This document shows positions 9,193 through 16,477 of a stretch of DNA of 34,167 nucleotides, one piece after another. The notes under the pieces were generated by a model. It was given only the letters and a program-made list of their open reading frames with translations, did no database searches and was not told where the DNA came from. The position numbers were made by a program, and so were the translations under genes. Source of the DNA: Singulisphaera sp. GP187 (GTDB lineage Bacteria; Planctomycetota; UBA1135; UBA2386). Location: contig CAMBXM010000023.1 of the NCBI GenBank assembly GCA_945871815.1, positions 1 to 34,167 of the forward strand. The letters are read 5' to 3'. Every line of letters begins with the position of its first letter. Position 1 is the stretch's first letter.

Positions 9193-9432
9193 ATGAATGT
9201 CCGCATCGACTACTGCACGGTTTGAAACTACGAACCCCGCGCGGCCGGTCTGGCCGCTGCCATCCGCACCCGTTTCCCTGGCAGTATGGTCGAGGTCATG
9301 CCAGGAGGGCGCGGCGACTTTCGCGTGTCGGTCGACGGCGCCCTGCTCTGGGACAAGAAGAACCGCGAGCACGACTTCCCCGACGACACTGCTTTCGTGG
9401 CGGACCTTGCGCGAACCCGAGAAGGGCGCTGA
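9193..9432 (+). CDS. selW: SelW/Rdx-family selenoprotein with in-frame UGA (Sec)
   Basis: Reading from the ATG at 9193, the frame meets TGA at 9223-9225 and then stays open to TGA at 9430-9432. If the first TGA encodes selenocysteine, the product has 79 residues and is a full-length member of the Rdx (SelW) thioredoxin-like redox family. It starts MNVRIDYCTVU, giving the family CxxU motif at residues 8-11 with Sec exactly where homologues have Cys or Sec. NYEPRAAGLAA follows, then a helix ending in RTRFPG, then the conserved second half with GDFRVSVDGALLWDKK and FPDD. The part downstream of the UGA matches the family from end to end, so this is not a random fusion. Bacterial SelW proteins are thought to act as small thiol/selenol oxidoreductases; substrates are unknown. 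No sel genes are visible in this window. Confidence 0.88.
9223..9261 (+). promoter_or_regulatory. SECIS-like hairpin directing Sec at UGA 9223
   Basis: Just after the UGA at 9223-9225 lies a perfect stem-loop: GCGGCC (9241-9246), loop GGTCT (9247-9251) and GGCCGC (9252-9257). Counting the U of UGA as 1, the loop begins at base 25. Bacterial SECIS elements place the apical loop about this far downstream and need G within the first loop bases. The E. coli fdhF element, as I recall it, also shows GGUCU near bases 22-26, one codon closer. The hairpin lies inside the coding sequence, as expected for a SelB-dependent bacterial element. Confidence 0.75.
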
Positions 9433-9545
9433 CGGATCCGCGGCGCCCGACCGCCCCCCTCCGAGCGTCCTCTCTTGCGCCGACTACCGCGCTCTTGCGA
9501 CAGCGGCACGAGACCCCCGACACTGCGTGAGCGAGGAACGAAAGC

Positions 9546-9812
9546 GTGATCAAGAACCAGGGTTGGTGCGATCCAGAAATCGCACTGCGACAACTGTGCG
9601 CCGAACCGGCGGCATCCTTTGGTGCGCAATTGCTGGCGCATTCGGACGGCACCGGGATCTCCTTCCGGGCCTTCGTCCAGGTCGCTCGCGAACTGGTCCG
9701 CGGCAGCCCCGACGACGCGGCCCGATGGATCGCGGCGATGGTCGCGCTCGACATGTTCTCGCAAGAACGACGACTCGGCGAACTCGAGTCGAAGCCGCCG
9801 GGCATCAACTGA
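9546..9812 (+). CDS. Small protein of unknown function
   Basis: This 88-residue reading frame starts with GTG at 9546. A GAGGAA Shine-Dalgarno-like sequence begins at 9533, a good distance upstream. The composition is balanced (W7, C8 and C18 near the N-terminus, an amphipathic helix at about residues 43-75), unlike the Arg/Ala/Pro-rich spurious frames nearby. I do not recognise the family. It lies 113 bases after the selW-like gene on the same strand and could share its transcript. It converges with the DUF1501 gene, leaving 19 bases between the stops. Confidence 0.55.
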   Translation: MIKNQGWCDPEIALRQLCAEPAASFGAQLLAHSDGTGISFRAFVQVARELVRGSPDDAARWIAAMVALDMFSQERRLGELESKPPGIN

Positions 9813-9831
9813 ACGCGTGGCGCTGCCGCGC

Positions 9832-11298
9832 TCAGCTGCACAGTTCGTGGATCGGATCAGCCCCGGCAACACCCACCAGCTTCTGCTGCAACCCGGCGTG
9901 CGAATACGAGAGCGCATTGGCATCGAAGCCCAACTGCCGCAGGATCGTCGCGTGCAGGTTGCGCACGTGGAACGGCCGTTCCACCGCGCGGTAGCCGAGT
10001 TCATCCGTCGCCCCGACAGACACACCGGCGCGGATGCCGCCACCGGCGAGCCACATGGTGAACCCGGCCGAGTCGTGGTCGCGGCCAGTGCCGTGCTCAT
10101 ACTCTGCCGTCGGCTGTCGCCCGAACTCTCCGCCCCAGACCACGATCGTCGAGTCGAGCAGACCGCGCTGCTTCAGATCCGCGAGTAGGCCGGCGATGGG
10201 CTTGTCCGTGGCGCCCGCATGCAGGGTGTGGTTCAGGACCAGATCGCCATGTGCATCCCAGTTGTGATCGTTGTGATTGCCGCCGGAGTAGATCTGGATG
10301 AAGCGCACGCCGCGCTCCACCAGCCGCCTGGCCAGGATGCACTTCTGCGCGAAGTCCTGCGTTCGCGGATCATCGAGCCCGTACATCGTTCGCGTCGCGG
10401 CGCTCTCGCTCGCGAGGTCGATCGCCTCGGGGGCGTTCGATTGCATGCGATAGGCGAGTTCGTAGCTGTGGATGCGCGCCGCCAGCTCGGTGTCGTCGTG
10501 CCGCACGGCTGCGTGCGACTCGTTCTGCTCCCGCAGCGCGTCGAGGATGCGTCGCTGCTCGGCAGTGGACATGCCTTCTTGCACGTCGAGGTCGAGGATC
10601 GGCTCGCCGTGCGGGCGGAGGACGGTCCCCTGGTAGACCGCCGGCATGAAGCCGCTGCTCCAGTTCTTGGCACCGCTGATCGGGCCACCAGTCTTGTCGA
10701 GCATGACAACGAAGCCAGGCAGGTTCTGGTTCTGCGTGCCGAGGCCGTAGGTCGCCCAACTGCCCAGACACGGCGCGCCGGTCAGGATGCGACCGCTGTT
10801 CATCATCAACATCGCCGAGCCGTGCAGCGGCGACTCGGCATACATGCTGTGCACGAACGCGAGGTCGTCGACGCAGTGCGCAAGGTGCGGGAACAGGTCC
10901 GACACGTGTTTGCCGCACTGGCCGTAGGGCTTGAAGTTCCACTTCGGCCCGACGACGCGCCCTTGGCGCTTGCTGCCGCCGCGGCCCTTGGTGTCGATGT
11001 CGATGGTCTTGCCATCGAGCGGGTAGAGCTTTGGTTTGTAGTCGAACGTGTCCACCTGGCTCGGGCCGCCGTACATGAACAGGAAGATCACAGCCTTGGC
11101 GCGCGGTGCAAAATGCGGCTGCTTTGGCGCCATCGGGTCCCCGTGCGGCAGCACCAGCGACGAACCGCGGCCATCGCGCCGGGCATCCGCAGCCAGCAGG
11201 TCGAGCAGCGGCAGCGAGCCGAAGCCGGCGCCGAGCTGCCACAGGAACTCGCGGCGAGTACGGCCGCAAAACGTGTTGCGAGGGTCGGGGAAGGTCAT
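9832..11298 (-). CDS. DUF1501 family protein with Tat signal
   Basis: This 488-residue protein belongs to the DUF1501 group of the alkaline-phosphatase/sulfatase superfamily, abundant in planctomycetes and of unproven function. A twin-arginine signal (TRREFLWQLGAGFG, residues 14-27, RR at 15-16) predicts folded export. Family-typical segments follow: AKAVIFLFMYGGPSQVDTFD, the long GKHVSDLFPHLA region, VRFIQIYSGGNHNDHNWDAH and VVWGGEFGRQPTAE. The His/Asp-rich stretches are likely metal ligands. The start at 11298 was chosen because it gives the Tat signal; the frame is open further upstream but overlaps the preceding gene. It follows the DUF1549/DUF1553 gene by 5 bases, the usual partner arrangement. 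Confidence 0.88.
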   Translation of the reverse strand: MTFPDPRNTFCGRTRREFLWQLGAGFGSLPLLDLLAADARRDGRGSSLVLPHGDPMAPKQPHFAPRAKAVIFLFMYGGPSQVDTFDYKPKLYPLDGKTIDIDTKGRGGSKRQGRVVGPKWNFKPYGQCGKHVSDLFPHLAHCVDDLAFVHSMYAESPLHGSAMLMMNSGRILTGAPCLGSWATYGLGTQNQNLPGFVVMLDKTGGPISGAKNWSSGFMPAVYQGTVLRPHGEPILDLDVQEGMSTAEQRRILDALREQNESHAAVRHDDTELAARIHSYELAYRMQSNAPEAIDLASESAATRTMYGLDDPRTQDFAQKCILARRLVERGVRFIQIYSGGNHNDHNWDAHGDLVLNHTLHAGATDKPIAGLLADLKQRGLLDSTIVVWGGEFGRQPTAEYEHGTGRDHDSAGFTMWLAGGGIRAGVSVGATDELGYRAVERPFHVRNLHATILRQLGFDANALSYSHAGLQQKLVGVAGADPIHELCS

Positions 11299-11303
11299 CG
11301 GCG

Positions 11304-14105
11304 TCAGTCCAGGTAGAGGAACTCGTTGCAGTTGAGCAACAGGAGACACACACGCTGCAGTGCTTCTGCTTCTGTCTTGCCGAAGTCCCGCTGCAGGTCG
11401 GCTGCTAGCGCGCACAACCGTTCCACATCGGACTCGACTGGCGGGCGCTGCAAAGCGAGCCAGAGGCCTCGCTCGACGCGAGCGCGCACGTCCGAGGACT
11501 CGCGCTGCAACCGCTCGGCAAACTGTCGCGCCGTCTGGTGGGCGAAATCGCCGTTCAACAGCATCAACGCCTGCGTTGGCTGCACCGTCGCGTAGCGCAC
11601 CGGGCACGACGAGTCGGTATCCGCCATGTCGAACCCCGACAGCAACGGCTCGAGCAACGAGCGCTTCACGTGCACGTAGAGACTGCGGCGGGCGGCCTGC
11701 TCTTTGGTGGCCGTTCCCCAGGCTTCGTCGGGGCGCGATGCCGTCGCCAGCACCGCCGGCGGCAGTGGCGGGAAAACGCTCTCGCCACCGAGCTCCACGT
11801 TGATGACACCGGCGACCGCGAGCATCGAGTCGCGCACTTCTTCGGCTGTGAGCCGCCGCCGATCGAATCGCCACAGCCGATCGTTCAGCGGATCCGTGCG
11901 GAACTTTGCGTCATCGGGCGCGCACGCCTGCATGTAAGTCCCCGACGACACCAGCAACCGGTGCATCGCCTTCAGGCTCTGGCCCCGTTCCAAGACTTCG
12001 CAGGCGAGCCAGTCGAGCAGCAGCGGATGCGTCGGCAGGTCTCCGAGGCGGCCAAAATCGTTGGCGGAGCGCACGATTCCGCGACCCATGTGGTATTGGA
12101 ACAGCCGGTTGGCGATCACGCGCCAGGTCAGCTGGTTGTCGGCGGCGGTGATCCAACGAGCGAGCGCCGTGCGCCGACCCGACGAGCGACCGTCCTTCGG
12201 CGGCACGATCGCCGGCGGCGCGGCTCCGAGCACCCAGGGGAACGCGGGCTCGACGGCTTCGCCCTTGGTCCGCGCATCGCCGCGAACGCGCACGAAACTC
12301 GGCTCGGGCGTGGCCCCGCGTTCGCGCGCGCACAGCACTTCGATGGTCGCGAGCTCGGGGGGCCGCCCACCAGCGGCAACGCTCATGGCTGCCGCCAGCG
12401 ACGCACTCTCGGCCGCGACGATGCCGCCGGGCAGCGTCATCGCGTCGGCAAACACTTCAGCCGCACTGAGCGCCCGCGAATGGAAGCAGACATCATCGAG
12501 ATCGCCGCGAAACCCCGCACCGCCAGGCTGCATCCTGCCGACCACCAGCCGCGGCGGCGCGTCGAGCTTCTGTGTGCTGCCGATGGCCTCGTCGACCAAG
12601 ACGCCATCGCAGTAGAGACCGATGCGCCCCGTGCCGCGATCGCGCGTGAACGCGACGTGGTGCCACTGTCCATCGGCATAGCCGGACGGTCCGGAGACGA
12701 ACGTCTCGGGATCCCCGGTACCAGCCACCACCCTGCCGTCGTCATGCCAGGCAAGGCCGAAGTCGCGCACGATCCCCGAAACCTCGCCATCGACGAGGCC
12801 AGTTCCCGTGAACCAACGCTGGTCGTCTTCGCGCCCAGGCCCATGGTGCGTTGTCTTGAGCCGCAGAGTGATCGTGAACGAATCGTGCACCAGCAACGGC
12901 AGGACGACGCAATCGTCGCCATCGAATCGCCCACCCAAACCGCGGTGGCCCTCGACCGGCACGACTTGACCCTCGACCAAGCCGTGTTGCCCCGCCACCT
13001 CATCGAGCCATTTGCTCGAGTCACTGCGATCCAGCGCGTAGCGAGCGACCAGCGAGCCGCGCTCGCGCCGGAGCCGCTGCACCCGCGCCACGGCGTCGAG
13101 ACGCCCATAGTCCTCGGCCGCCAAGCTCATGATGCGCGCGGTGTCGTCGCTGCGCTTGCTGAGGAACGCCGCGCGTTGCTGCTCGAACGCCGCGAGCGCG
13201 CCGTCTGGCGGCACCCGGCGCGCGAAGTGCTCGACCGACAGACCGGTGCCGCCGCTCGTGGGGCGGTACGGCGCCAAGCCCTCGAAGAACGACAGGAAGG
13301 CGTAGTAGTCCTTGGCCTTGATCGGGTCCTTCTTGTGGTCGTGGCAGCGGGCGCAGCCCATGGACATCGCCAGCATCGATCGCGCCGCCGTGTCCGCAAT
13401 GCTGTCGAAGTCGTCGTAGACGGCTTGCAGTGGCTCGGTCGGTTCGTCGTCCCACAAGCCGAGGCGATAGAAACCCGTCGCGACCAACGCCGACACCGGG
13501 CCGCCTTCGATCTCGTCGCCAGCGAGTTGCTGCGTCAGGAACTCACCGTAGGGGAGATCGGAGTTGAAGGCGTCGACGACCCAGTCGCGGTAGCGCCACA
13601 CCGCCGGCTTCACGCTGTCGCGTTCAAAGCTGTTGGTCTCGGCATAGCGCACGAGATCGAGCCAGTGCCGTCCCCACTTCACGCCGTACTGCGGCGAGGC
13701 CAGCAGTCGATCGACGAGCTCGGCATAGGCCGCGTCGCGCTGGTCCTGCACGAACGCGGCGACGTCCTCGGGCGTGGGCGGCAGTCCGGTCAGATCAAAG
13801 GTCAGACGGCGGATCAGCGCGGCGCGTGACGCGGGCGGTGACGGCTCGAGGCCTTGCGCGCGCAGGTCGTGCAGCACGAAGCGATCGAGATCCGTGCGGA
13901 CGAAGGGGTGCACACCAACGTTGGGCACCACTGGTCGCACGAGCGGACGGTACGCCCACCAGTCGGTGGCGGCGGTCGCTGTTCTGTCCTGGGCTCGAAC
14001 CGCGGCAGCGGCGAAGGCGGCGAGGACGGCCGCAAACACGGCGAGGGGAAGCGTGCGCACGACGGCGCAGCATAGCTGCGCGGGCGAGAGGCAGAAGGGG
14101 CGCAA
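11304..14105 (-). CDS. DUF1549-LamG-DUF1553 planctomycete protein
   Basis: This is a large exported protein of about 933 residues. A hydrophobic signal peptide covers about residues 15-38 (cleavage near VRAQ). A DUF1549 domain at about 60-290 contains the heme-binding-type motif CARCH (251-255) within MSMGCARCHDHKKDPI. A LamG/concanavalin-like domain lies at about 375-560 (FTITLRLKTT and DGQWHHVAFTRD are typical). A DUF1553 domain at about 640-915 holds RTALARWIT, LTWRVIANRLFQYHMGRGIV and RRRLTAEEVRDSML. It lacks the extra N-terminal cytochrome-c domain often fused in front of DUF1549. TTG at 14105 is preceded by AGGGAGAGG; GTG at 14060 is an alternative that gives a shorter signal peptide. 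Proteins of this type pair with DUF1501; the biochemical role is not established. Confidence 0.85.
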   Translation of the reverse strand: MRPFCLSPAQLCCAVVRTLPLAVFAAVLAAFAAAAVRAQDRTATAATDWWAYRPLVRPVVPNVGVHPFVRTDLDRFVLHDLRAQGLEPSPPASRAALIRRLTFDLTGLPPTPEDVAAFVQDQRDAAYAELVDRLLASPQYGVKWGRHWLDLVRYAETNSFERDSVKPAVWRYRDWVVDAFNSDLPYGEFLTQQLAGDEIEGGPVSALVATGFYRLGLWDDEPTEPLQAVYDDFDSIADTAARSMLAMSMGCARCHDHKKDPIKAKDYYAFLSFFEGLAPYRPTSGGTGLSVEHFARRVPPDGALAAFEQQRAAFLSKRSDDTARIMSLAAEDYGRLDAVARVQRLRRERGSLVARYALDRSDSSKWLDEVAGQHGLVEGQVVPVEGHRGLGGRFDGDDCVVLPLLVHDSFTITLRLKTTHHGPGREDDQRWFTGTGLVDGEVSGIVRDFGLAWHDDGRVVAGTGDPETFVSGPSGYADGQWHHVAFTRDRGTGRIGLYCDGVLVDEAIGSTQKLDAPPRLVVGRMQPGGAGFRGDLDDVCFHSRALSAAEVFADAMTLPGGIVAAESASLAAAMSVAAGGRPPELATIEVLCARERGATPEPSFVRVRGDARTKGEAVEPAFPWVLGAAPPAIVPPKDGRSSGRRTALARWITAADNQLTWRVIANRLFQYHMGRGIVRSANDFGRLGDLPTHPLLLDWLACEVLERGQSLKAMHRLLVSSGTYMQACAPDDAKFRTDPLNDRLWRFDRRRLTAEEVRDSMLAVAGVINVELGGESVFPPLPPAVLATASRPDEAWGTATKEQAARRSLYVHVKRSLLEPLLSGFDMADTDSSCPVRYATVQPTQALMLLNGDFAHQTARQFAERLQRESSDVRARVERGLWLALQRPPVESDVERLCALAADLQRDFGKTEAEALQRVCLLLLNCNEFLYLD

Positions 14106-14137
14106 TCCTCTCCCTCTCGCGCAGAGCGGCGGCGGCG

Positions 14138-15856
14138 CTACCGCGGCAGCGGAACCAGCACGTGCTTCATCGACGACAACTGGCGCTTCTGCTCGGCAGT
14201 CAGCGGCACCTGACGCTGGATCTCACGCATGATCGCCAACTGCTGACGCATTGCCGCCGGCGTGCGGCCCGACTTCAGCATGCGCAGCTTGGTTTCCACT
14301 GCAGTGCCCTTGTCGCGCCACAGCTCCGGTGCCGCGCTGGCCATGCGTTCCACCACCGACCGCACCTGCCGCGACGTCGATTCGTCGAGACCCAGTTGCT
14401 CGCCAATCTTGTTGCTGGCGATGCGCGCAAAGTCCCCGGCGTTGCTAGCGGGCACGGGTTCGCTGTACGGCCGCGTCATCAAGCTGGAGCTGAACAGACT
14501 CACACCGTCGTAACCGGTAGCGCCGTTCGGGTAGACCTGCGCAAACTGCTCCGGCGTCAGCAGCGTCGAGACCTCCTGGTAGAAGCGGTCCTTCATCTCC
14601 GACTCCGCCATCAGGTGTTCGAGTTCGAACTCGCGCGACTGATCAGCGATGCCTTGGTTCTCGACACCGAAAGCACGCGCCAACCCTGCGATCGCTGCGC
14701 GCTGCGAGTCATTGAGTGGCTGACCAGACGCCTGCAGTGTCGCACCCAACACATTGGCCACGACGAGCGGATGGGTGTAGGCGCCGTTTGGACCGAAGCC
14801 CGGCATGCCTGCCTTCAGCATCGCCGGCACCTGCTCGACCAGCTTGCTGTTGAGCGCCTGGATCTTGACCGCGAGCTCGGTAGACATCTCGCCCGTCTTC
14901 TCCATCTCCACCATCAACTGCACCAGCATTGGCCCCATCTCACTGGTCACGGTGCCGACGGTGCTCCAGTCGATCGAGTCGAGGCCTGGATAACGCTCGT
15001 CCGAGAACAGCGCGCCCTGCGCCGGAGTCGGAGCCGCATCGACAGGCATGTCGGCCTTCAGAGCAACCGGCTCTGGGGTGGCCTTCGTTCGCTGCGCCTC
15101 CGCGCTGATCTCGGTGCGCTCCCGTTCGAGCTCATCGAGCCGCTGGCGCAAGGCCGAGTTCTCCGCGACGAGCGACGCGTTGCTCTCGGGACCAGCCTCC
15201 ATGCGGACGGACTCGCCCGCTTGGACCGTCTCTCCGCGCGTCAGCGAATGCCACGTCACGACGCCAACGACGACAGACAGCGTCAATGCCGACGCGACCA
15301 CCACACCTTGCTTCAACGACAACTCCATCGAACGAACCTCCAACTCCGTACCAGGACTGACCTCGATTGCGCCAAACGGCCCCAAACGGGCCAACGACGA
15401 GCCTGCGCTGCGCAGGCGATTGCCGGCGCGCGCCGTGAACGAACCCGTGGATCCAGCAAGCACCACTTCAGAACGAGGGCTCGGAACCCCGAGCACCTCG
15501 ACGACTTCGATGCACTCGAAGTCACCGCGCACGACACCCAATTCGAGCACCGCCGACAGCCGATCGGCATTGCGGAGGTCCTCGTGGCCGGACCATGCCG
15601 ATACCGCCCACCAAGTCGTGGCCAAGACGAACAGCAGCGCGACCGACGCGGCGAGTGTCCGTTGCCCGGCGCGCGCTTCGCGGCGCCCGGATGGCAAGAG
15701 TGCGGGCAACGGCCCGCGCGGTGACTCGCGAAGCGCTTGCAGCACGCGGGTCGACAGGTCCGGCGGCTTGCTCCCGTGCAACTCGTACAGCGCCGAGTCG
15801 ATGGCCCGATCGGCCCAGGCCTGCGGCGCATCGTCGCGATCGTGAGACTCGTTCAT
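14138..15856 (-). CDS. Membrane anti-sigma/FecR-like protein with LTxxQ C-terminal region
   Basis: This 572-residue product is coupled by an ATGA overlap (15853-15856) to the ECF sigma gene, so it is probably the sigma regulator. Residues 1-65 form a short cytoplasmic part with the planctomycete anti-sigma-like ELHGSKPPDLSTRVLQAL (25-42); no zinc-binding HxxxCxxC motif is present. A membrane segment lies at about 67-87, a FecR-like beta region at about 100-176, and a second strongly hydrophobic segment at about 184-202. A coiled coil covers about 227-256. The long helical C-terminal region has CpxP/Spy-style motifs LNDSQ (381-385), LTPEQ (433-437) and LTAEQ (552-556). M177 (codon at 15326-15328) has a GGAGG 8 bases upstream, so a shorter 396-residue product is possible. 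The functional call is inference from context and motifs. Confidence 0.7.
   Translation of the reverse strand: MNESHDRDDAPQAWADRAIDSALYELHGSKPPDLSTRVLQALRESPRGPLPALLPSGRREARAGQRTLAASVALLFVLATTWWAVSAWSGHEDLRNADRLSAVLELGVVRGDFECIEVVEVLGVPSPRSEVVLAGSTGSFTARAGNRLRSAGSSLARLGPFGAIEVSPGTELEVRSMELSLKQGVVVASALTLSVVVGVVTWHSLTRGETVQAGESVRMEAGPESNASLVAENSALRQRLDELERERTEISAEAQRTKATPEPVALKADMPVDAAPTPAQGALFSDERYPGLDSIDWSTVGTVTSEMGPMLVQLMVEMEKTGEMSTELAVKIQALNSKLVEQVPAMLKAGMPGFGPNGAYTHPLVVANVLGATLQASGQPLNDSQRAAIAGLARAFGVENQGIADQSREFELEHLMAESEMKDRFYQEVSTLLTPEQFAQVYPNGATGYDGVSLFSSSLMTRPYSEPVPASNAGDFARIASNKIGEQLGLDESTSRQVRSVVERMASAAPELWRDKGTAVETKLRMLKSGRTPAAMRQQLAIMREIQRQVPLTAEQKRQLSSMKHVLVPLPR
15337..15341 (-). 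promoter_or_regulatory. Strong internal Shine-Dalgarno before M177
   Basis: On the minus strand GGAGG is followed by 8 bases and then an in-frame ATG at 15326-15328, inside the anti-sigma/FecR-like gene. Few starts in this window have a site this good. Translation from here would give a protein that begins MELSLKQG followed directly by a hydrophobic anchor, like the N-terminus of a separate membrane-anchored protein. Confidence 0.45.
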
Positions 15857-16368
15857 GCTCCCTCTCCCTTCCGTTCGATGCAGGCGCGCAGCACGGTGCG
15901 CGTTCGCCGCAACAGCGACTTGACCCCGTCCTCGCCGATGCCAAGACGCATGCCGATGTCGCGGCGCGAGCGCCGTTCTTCGTAGTGCAGCCGCACGACC
16001 TGTCGCGCTCGCCCGTCGAGGTGTTCGAGACACGCTTGCAACCGACGTAGTCGCTCGTCGCCGCTGTCGTCCTCAGCGAAGGTCGCCCAGGCCGCCTCGA
16101 TCTGATCGAGCTCGGCGGCCTCGAACGGCGGGCGCCGGAACGACTTCACGTACAGATTGCGCGCGACCGTGCGAAGCCATGCCGCGCACGCAGCATCGCC
16201 GCGATCTTCGTACGGCGACCGCAGCAACTGCAAGAAGGACTCCTGCACGAGGTCATCGGCAAGCTCCGCAGTCGCGCCGAGGTAGCGCAGATAGCGCCAG
16301 ACCGCCACCTGGTGCACTTGCACGAGGCGCGTCACGTCCTGCTCGGCGATGGTCCTGGGTTCGGCCAC
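15853..16368 (-). CDS. ECF-type RNA polymerase sigma factor
   Basis: This is a sigma-70-family factor of about 171 residues. Region 2 is visible as VWRYLRYLGATAELADDLVQ with QESFLQLL, and AAWLRTVARNLYVKSFRR completes it. Region 4 has LDGRARQVVRLHYEERRSRRDI and LGIGEDGVKSLLRRTRTVLR, a helix-turn-helix. ECF factors direct RNA polymerase to a small regulon and are usually held by a membrane anti-sigma factor, here the downstream overlapping gene. The start is uncertain: GTG at 16368 leaves nine residues before region 2, GTG at 16383 is possible, and TTG at 16404 is unlikely because it lies within the leuS terminator T-tract. Confidence 0.85.
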   Translation of the reverse strand: MAEPRTIAEQDVTRLVQVHQVAVWRYLRYLGATAELADDLVQESFLQLLRSPYEDRGDAACAAWLRTVARNLYVKSFRRPPFEAAELDQIEAAWATFAEDDSGDERLRRLQACLEHLDGRARQVVRLHYEERRSRRDIGMRLGIGEDGVKSLLRRTRTVLRACIERKGEGA

Positions 16369-16402
16369 ATGGACAGAATCCACGGCGGCGCCGAGAGGGT
16401 GC

Positions 16403-16428
16403 AAAAAAACTCGAAGCAGTGGCTTCGA
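16403..16428 (-). terminator. Intrinsic terminator after leuS
   Basis: On the minus strand a perfect 7-bp stem TCGAAGC / GCTTCGA (16428-16422 and 16417-16411) with loop CACT is followed by G and seven T residues (16409-16403). It lies about 50 bases downstream of the leuS stop. It separates leuS from the sigma-factor gene, which therefore needs its own promoter or depends on read-through. Confidence 0.85.
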
Positions 16429-16477
16429 CTCAGCCGCCGCGTCGCGTCGATGGCGCGACGCTGCCCCGGTGAGGCGC

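Noticed and set aside
9223..9225. Reading the TGA as a true stop, with the upstream frame from about 8947 as a gene
   Set aside because: That upstream frame is featureless, whereas reading through the TGA yields a complete SelW-type protein with the motif aligned.
11538..13829. Long plus-strand open frame opposite the DUF1549/DUF1553 gene
   Set aside because: The minus-strand product has recognisable domains throughout; the opposite frame has none.
16369..16404. TTG at 16404 as start of the sigma factor
   Set aside because: It falls within the T-tract of the leuS terminator and has no ribosome site; the GTG starts at 16383 or 16368 are better.
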